Source: Cerasicoccus maritimus (lineage in GTDB: Bacteria; Verrucomicrobiota; Verrucomicrobiia; Opitutales; Cerasicoccaceae). Taken from it: a DNA stretch of 64,000 nucleotides. The DNA lies in contig JAVDPD010000012.1 of the NCBI GenBank assembly GCA_031296935.1, positions 1-64,000 of the forward strand, written 5' to 3'. Positions 60,199 through 64,000 of this stretch are shown in pieces. Under the pieces are notes generated by a model. The model searched no databases. It was given only the letters and a program-made list of their open reading frames with translations, and had not been told where the DNA came from. Made by a program: the position numbers and the translations under genes. Each line of letters starts with the position of its first letter. Position 1 is the first letter of the stretch.

Positions 60199-60972
60199 AT
60201 GCCCGACATCCACCCGACCGCAATCATTGAACCCGGTGCTCAATTAGCCGAAGGCGTCCAAGTTGGTGCCTACGCTTACATTGGCTCAGAGGTGACGATT
60301 GGCGCGGGAACCGTCGTCCACCATCACGGCACGGTTGAAGGCTGGACCACCCTCGGCGAAGGCAACGAAGTCTGGCCCTACGCGATGGTCGGCGGCAAAA
60401 CGCACGACCTGAAGTTCAAGGGCGGCAAGCCCGGCCTCAAGATCGGCGACCGCAACGTTTTCCGTGAATACTCTACCGTCCACTGCGGCACCAACGACGG
60501 CGAGTTCACCACTATGGGCAACGACAACCACATCCTTGCCTACAGCCACATCGCGCATGACTGCCACGTCGGCAATCATCTGATCATGAGCAGCCACGCC
60601 GCGCTTGGCGGCCATGTGATCGTTGGCGACCGCGTGGTCATCGGCTGGAACGCCGGCCTGCATCAATTTTGCCGCGTCGGCGACTACGCCATGATCGGTG
60701 CCTGCTCCAAAACCGTGCAAGACGTCCCCCCGTTTATGATCGCCGACGGCAACCCGGCCGAAGTGCGCACGATCAATAAAATCGGCCTTGAGCGCGATGG
60801 CTTTTCCGCGGAAGAAGTCGCCCTCGCCCGCACGATTTACAAGCTCTTCTACCGCGAAAATCTCAATAAGACCCAGGCGCTGGAAAAGCTACGCGCGCAC
60901 CCGGAGGTCGATTCCCGCGTCGCCCAAATGCTCCTCATCTTCGCCGCCGCCGGCGACCGCGGCTGGGCCTAG
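60199..60972 (+). CDS. lpxA: UDP-N-acetylglucosamine acyltransferase
   Basis: The 257-residue trimeric left-handed beta-helix enzyme catalyses the first step of lipid A synthesis. Hexapeptide repeats fill residues 4-185 (e.g. [20 protein letters not shown]), with the catalytic His 120 in [16 protein letters not shown] and the conserved [16 protein letters not shown] and [18 protein letters not shown]. The start at 60199 ([10 protein letters not shown]) is 10 bp after the lpxC-fabZ stop, so the two are one operon. A hairpin cluster begins at its stop codon. Confidence 0.97.
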   Translation: MPDIHPTAIIEPGAQLAEGVQVGAYAYIGSEVTIGAGTVVHHHGTVEGWTTLGEGNEVWPYAMVGGKTHDLKFKGGKPGLKIGDRNVFREYSTVHCGTNDGEFTTMGNDNHILAYSHIAHDCHVGNHLIMSSHAALGGHVIVGDRVVIGWNAGLHQFCRVGDYAMIGACSKTVQDVPPFMIADGNPAEVRTINKIGLERDGFSAEEVALARTIYKLFYRENLNKTQALEKLRAHPEVDSRVAQMLLIFAAAGDRGWA

Positions 60973-61110
60973 CAAGGCGCAGCCTTGCAACCCCGATGCT
61001 CCGCATCGTGATGGGGCCATGCCCCATCGCTCGCATTGCTCGCCGCCCCCAATGACCTGCCCCACAGCTTTCGCACAATGTGCGAAACCTCCGGTGCAGC
61101 AGGATGCTGC
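60972..61110. repeat. Cluster of tri-loop hairpins after lpxA
   Basis: GCAAGGC-GCA-GCCTTGC (60972-60988), CGATGC-TCC-GCATCG (60994-61008), GATGGGGC-CAT-GCCCCATC (61010-61028), TTTCGCAC-AAT-GTGCGAAA (61069-61087) and GCAGCA-GGA-TGCTGC (61096-61110). All have perfect stems and three-base loops. They fill the space between two convergent genes and may also terminate transcription. Confidence 0.95.
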
Positions 61111-61114
61111 CTGC

Positions 61115-62110
61115 CTAGGTTTGGGCGACTGGTTTGGCACCGCGTAGCTTTTGGCGCAGGCCAGCAGGAAGCACCCGCTTGAGGGCGGACTTCAGATAAA
61201 ACGGCAAGGTCCGCACGAAAGCGGACAGAAGTGAGCGGCGGTAGCGTTTGCGGTCCGCAGCGGTAACCAACGGACACAACCCATGCTCATCGACAAAAAA
61301 CTCGTCACAATCTGCCGGCAAGGGCTCGTAGCGGAAACCGTCCTTCCGCTTGCTTTGGATAAAGTGGAAATACCCGAGCGACCGGCCAATCAACACATCG
61401 CGCACCAGCCCCTGCTTCCAGTGAATCACAAACTTTGGACGCCCGGACCACCAGATCAGGCAATCGTCCACCTGCATGCTTTTTTGGAAAAACTTGATCT
61501 CGCCTGTGTCCTTGAGTGACAGCAAATGCTCCGCAAACACCTTTTCGTCGAAGACTTCATAATCCCGGCTGCTGAGCATTTCTAGGTAGCGGTCGCAGCT
61601 GCGGTAGAGCAGGTTGAAGAATTCGTTGTTTCGCAACAGCGTGCAATGGCCAACGATCATGTAAGGCGAAGCCGTGATGACATCGTGCTGGTCCAGCACC
61701 TCATCGGTGATGCAGTCGCCCAGCCGCCCCAACACGAGATCGACATCCGTGTATCCCCAGAAGTCGTATTGCTCCAAGTAGTCCGCGAAGATTTCCCCGT
61801 AAGCTGGCTTCATGTCGCAGAGCTTGTAGCCGTAGGAGAACTTATACGGGATTTGAAACACCTTGCCCACCCGCTCATCGAACTCCGCACGCGTGATGGA
61901 GTGTAAAATGACATTCTCCGGCGGATTCACATCCACGCTGCATTCGGTAAAAATCCGCCAGTGAAAATCCGGATTCGCAGAACAGGTCTTAAAAAAGTAA
62001 TCCAGCCAATCCGGCCATTGCCCAAAGAACACCACCACAAAACAAACGCGCGCCTTGCCAGTCTGCTTGGCCACTGCCGTTGAATCCGCTTGCTTGAGTG
62101 TCGTTGTCAT
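61115..62110 (-). CDS. DUF6625-like probable glycosyltransferase
   Basis: The 331-residue protein starts with RVCFVVVFFGQWPDWLDYFF, a Rossmann-type first strand, and has GYTDVDLVLGRL as a D-x-D metal/nucleotide motif near 120. The CDMKPAYGEIFADYL segment is typical of the DUF6625 family, which is placed with GT-A glycosyltransferases. There is no membrane segment. It lies 14 bp after the next glycosyltransferase-like gene and probably takes part in making a cell-surface glycan. The sugar donor is unknown. Confidence 0.7.
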   Translation of the reverse strand: MTTTLKQADSTAVAKQTGKARVCFVVVFFGQWPDWLDYFFKTCSANPDFHWRIFTECSVDVNPPENVILHSITRAEFDERVGKVFQIPYKFSYGYKLCDMKPAYGEIFADYLEQYDFWGYTDVDLVLGRLGDCITDEVLDQHDVITASPYMIVGHCTLLRNNEFFNLLYRSCDRYLEMLSSRDYEVFDEKVFAEHLLSLKDTGEIKFFQKSMQVDDCLIWWSGRPKFVIHWKQGLVRDVLIGRSLGYFHFIQSKRKDGFRYEPLPADCDEFFVDEHGLCPLVTAADRKRYRRSLLSAFVRTLPFYLKSALKRVLPAGLRQKLRGAKPVAQT

Positions 62111-62124
62111 AATTGCCCCGCCGC

Positions 62125-63045
62125 TTAGACGAAGTAACGCCGATTGATGGCATCGGTCAGCTTGGGGTTGCGGTCATACTGGTGAACGATGGAGATCAGC
62201 TCGCCCGCAGCGGTTTTTACCGTGCAGGGCGGCTCAAAGCTGATCGCCTTACTCGACAGATGATGCAGCGTGACCAAGCGGTCGCTGCCCTCCGCGCAAA
62301 GCTCCACCCGCTCGCCCATTGGCGTAAAACGAAGCAGATGATTGTGCACGGCCTGGTCGTAGCCATTGGCCCGCACAATGCGGTTGCCCGCGTCGAAAAT
62401 CACCTGACAAAACGCGCGCAGGTAGTCGCCCATCGCTTCAAATTCGCCACCCGTCACGCCGGAGCAGAGGATGAGTTTCTCCCCGATCTGCCTGTATTCG
62501 TCCTCGCCAAAGACTTGCACATACCAGTCGCCATTGACCTGGCACTTGCCCATTTCCAGGCACTCTTCACCGGTGAAGATCGGCTTGTCCGACTGGTGAT
62601 CGAAAGGGTCTGCCTGAAAGAAAACGTCTCGCGTATCAGCCAGCAACACCTTGCCATAAACACCCGGCTTTTGCTGCAGATACCAGTCCAAGTACCAAAG
62701 ATAACGCGCAATAGCCACACCATAGCCCAGCGTCACAAAGTGGTCGCTACAGAGTTCAACCCTACGCTTGGCGCTGCGCTTCTTCCCATAACTAAGCGCC
62801 ATTTCTGACAGGCGACGTCTGCCGCGCCGAAACCTGTTCAGCCAATACCGCAGGCTGATGTCTCCCGGGCGAATCAGTGTAACGCTGGGGCAAGCCGCCT
62901 TCGCCTCGGCCACCGCCTGAGCATCGTCGCGGTGATAGAAAATAAAAACATCGGAGTTCGGGATCGCCTCATGGCAAGACGCCAAAAACGGCTTTAATTG
63001 CTCAATTGTGTATCCGCAAGCGGCACCTAAAATTACTGTCTTCAT
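62125..63045 (-). CDS. Probable glycosyltransferase (GT-A-like, D-x-D)
   Basis: The 306-residue protein has a start of the GT-A type (MKTVILGAACGYTIEQLKPF) and the segment GKVLLADTRDVFFQADPFDH, where D-x-R-D is a common variant of the metal-binding motif. GYDQAVHNHLLRF resembles the acceptor region of small bacterial glycosyltransferases. A GGAG ribosome binding site precedes ATG 63045. It is first of a two-gene unit with the DUF6625-like gene, and both probably modify the same surface polymer. The exact activity is unknown. Confidence 0.7.
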   Translation of the reverse strand: MKTVILGAACGYTIEQLKPFLASCHEAIPNSDVFIFYHRDDAQAVAEAKAACPSVTLIRPGDISLRYWLNRFRRGRRRLSEMALSYGKKRSAKRRVELCSDHFVTLGYGVAIARYLWYLDWYLQQKPGVYGKVLLADTRDVFFQADPFDHQSDKPIFTGEECLEMGKCQVNGDWYVQVFGEDEYRQIGEKLILCSGVTGGEFEAMGDYLRAFCQVIFDAGNRIVRANGYDQAVHNHLLRFTPMGERVELCAEGSDRLVTLHHLSSKAISFEPPCTVKTAAGELISIVHQYDRNPKLTDAINRRYFV

Positions 63046-63054
63046 TAGGGCTCC

Positions 63055-63183
63055 TTACTTAGCATCTGTGCTAATTGCATCCACCCGGCTGCGTATCAAG
63101 TCCGTCGGGATTCCCCCGTCAACGGACATTTCAGCATTCCTGCCAAGGAACGCGCCATCACGATTGTGAGCATAGAGCAGCAT
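63055..63183 (-). pseudogene. Short ORF or gene relic just upstream of the glycosyltransferase
   Basis: A 42-residue frame (MLLYAHNRDGAFLGRNAEMS and following) ends with TAA and is followed by GGAG and the glycosyltransferase ATG 9 bp later, a spacing typical of coupled genes. It could be a small leader gene or the tail of a truncated gene. No family is recognised. Confidence 0.3.
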
Positions 63184-63240
63184 ACTGATCAGGAAATACC
63201 CGCAGCCCTTTCTGAGGCAAGGGTAATTTCCCGAGGTAGC

Positions 63241-63347
63241 GTGCCGCTGCACCCAGAGATTTGCGCAGGGCGCAAATGGCCTACCCAACTGAAAGAGGGC
63301 GGGCGACACCACTCCACTGCCCCACCGCTTTCGCACAATGTGCGAAA
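63241..63347. repeat. Hairpin-containing repeat related to 54404-54470 and 61060-61090
   Basis: GTGCCGCTGCACCCAGAGATT and the following ATTTGCGC-AGG-GCGCAAAT (63259-63277) and GGCC(T/A)A(C/T)CCAACTG align with 54404-54455. Further on, TTTCGCAC-AAT-GTGCGAAA (63329-63347) with its CCCCAC-GCT flank is the same as near 61069. Confidence 0.85.
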
Positions 63348-63367
63348 CTATGGATTGAACCGCAGGT

Positions 63368-64000
63368 TCATTTTTTGCCGCGGGCCCAGGCGGGCTTAGG
63401 GGGCTCGGGGAGGGAGCGGGCTTGGCCGAAGACCCCGCGCACGCAGGGCTCGGCGCGGAGCTTTTTAAAGGCGTCCGGGATCAGCTGACAATTGAGCGAT
63501 ACGCCGAGGTCGGCATGGAGCGCGCGGTCGGGCTCAGTGAGGATCGCCAGCTTGACCGAGGTCGGGCCTTCGTTATTTTGCAGGTAGTCCGAGAGCTCGT
63601 GCGCGAAGTTGTCGAGGCGGTGCGCATCGTTGTCCACGTAGAACGTCACTGAGTCAATGAACGCCGACAGCGCCGTATCGAGGCGTGCCACGCGGTTGCC
63701 ATTGAGGCGGACTTCATCGCGCTCGGTGTCGTAGCGGATCTCGCCCTCGATGCACACAACGGCACCGTTTTCGAGGTTCTGCATATTCTGCTCGAAGGCG
63801 TCGGGGAAGATATTGATCTGGTAGCCCATGCGCCGCGTCGACAGCGTGAAAAACGCCCACGGGCGATTGTCTTTACGCGTGAGTTTTTTAACGATGTTGT
63901 TGATGACGCCGCACAGGCGAAAGCTCTCGCGGTCCCAGCGTTTGAGGTCCTCACTTGGGCCAAAGCTATTGATAATATCGTCGAGGCCCGCATAGGCGTT
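63368..64000 (-). CDS. dnaE: DNA polymerase III subunit alpha, C-terminal part
   Basis: The last 210 residues of the replicative polymerase are in the window; the gene continues past the right edge. The first visible residues (NAYAGLDDIINSFGPSED) lead into an OB-fold: SFRLCGVINNIVKKLTRKDN, RPWAFFTLSTRRMGYQINIF, then PDAFEQNMQNLENGAVVCIE. This order is characteristic of the DnaE OB domain followed by a short C-terminal domain that binds tau. The coding sequence ends at 63368 with ARGKK. The frame is unbroken through to 64000. Confidence 0.88.
   Translation of the reverse strand, partial: NAYAGLDDIINSFGPSEDLKRWDRESFRLCGVINNIVKKLTRKDNRPWAFFTLSTRRMGYQINIFPDAFEQNMQNLENGAVVCIEGEIRYDTERDEVRLNGNRVARLDTALSAFIDSVTFYVDNDAHRLDNFAHELSDYLQNNEGPTSVKLAILTEPDRALHADLGVSLNCQLIPDAFKKLRAEPCVRGVFGQARSLPEPPKPAWARGKK

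Noticed and set aside
58851..60227. 458-residue minus-strand ORF opposite lpxC-fabZ
   Set aside because: It is a shadow frame caused by high GC3 of the real gene.

Overview
The window looks like a chromosomal segment of a Gram-negative verrucomicrobium, most likely class Opitutia/Opitutae (Puniceicoccales-like). This is inference from gene content: an LpxC-FabZ fusion next to lpxA, two PEP-CTERM proteins (both with a VPEPST motif, a hydrophobic stretch and an Arg-rich tail), an HU-like protein with a DUF4469-type C-terminus, a Gfo/Idh-aldo/keto reductase fusion, GH94 and beta-helix carbohydrate enzymes, and many short intergenic palindromes. No rRNA, recognisable tRNA or CRISPR array was seen.

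Layout. 1-200: 5' part of an IS630-type transposase. 0.27-10.7 kb: carbohydrate/sugar-acid oxidation genes (Gfo/Idh-AKR fusion, medium-chain dehydrogenase, FAD oxidoreductase, enolase-superfamily dehydratase) with two divergent AraC regulators, interrupted at 3.3-6.0 kb by an AT-richer island (two unknown genes and an endonuclease V-like gene). 11-13.3 kb: a repeat-rich membrane-anchored protein and an internally deleted IS110-family element. 13.4-19.5 kb: a GH94 phosphorylase and the three-gene proton-translocating transhydrogenase operon. 19.7-22.1 kb: a Gfo/Idh gene next to lpxB, followed by a MITE inserted at the lpxB stop codon. 22.2-26.6 kb: a 1,452-residue SF1 helicase with a probable C-terminal nuclease. 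26.8-28.9 kb: CoA-transferase plus a methylmalonyl-CoA-decarboxylase-like crotonase. 29-34 kb: a large secreted beta-helix protein and the HU/DUF4469 gene.

34.4-39.25 kb is the most unusual part: four overlapping or nearly abutting genes on the minus strand encode a C5-cytosine methyltransferase, a protein joining a MORC/MutL-type GHKL ATPase to a histidine kinase, a response regulator with an unknown C-terminal half, and a small PD-(D/E)XK-like protein. I read this as a candidate defence or restriction system with two-component signalling. 39.6-46.7 kb: a CzcCBA-type metal efflux operon with a Cys-rich and a His-rich exported protein. 46.7-49.6 kb: a secreted GH28-like beta-helix hydrolase with a ricin-type lectin domain. 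50.6-58.6 kb: M3 oligopeptidase, xanthine phosphoribosyltransferase, a membrane zinc protease, two PEP-CTERM proteins (one a PAP2 phosphatase) and EF-P. 58.9-61 kb: lpxC-fabZ and lpxA. 61.1-64 kb: two glycosyltransferase-like genes and the 3' end of dnaE.

Several repeat families run through the window: a long repeat present three times that carries pieces of the HU/DUF4469 gene; two inverted MITE copies; a 17-nt palindrome ACTTTGC-N3-GCAAAGT present about eight times, often inside genes; and clusters of perfect hairpins with three-base loops directly after stop codons. One pair of homologous hairpins shows a compensatory base-pair swap.
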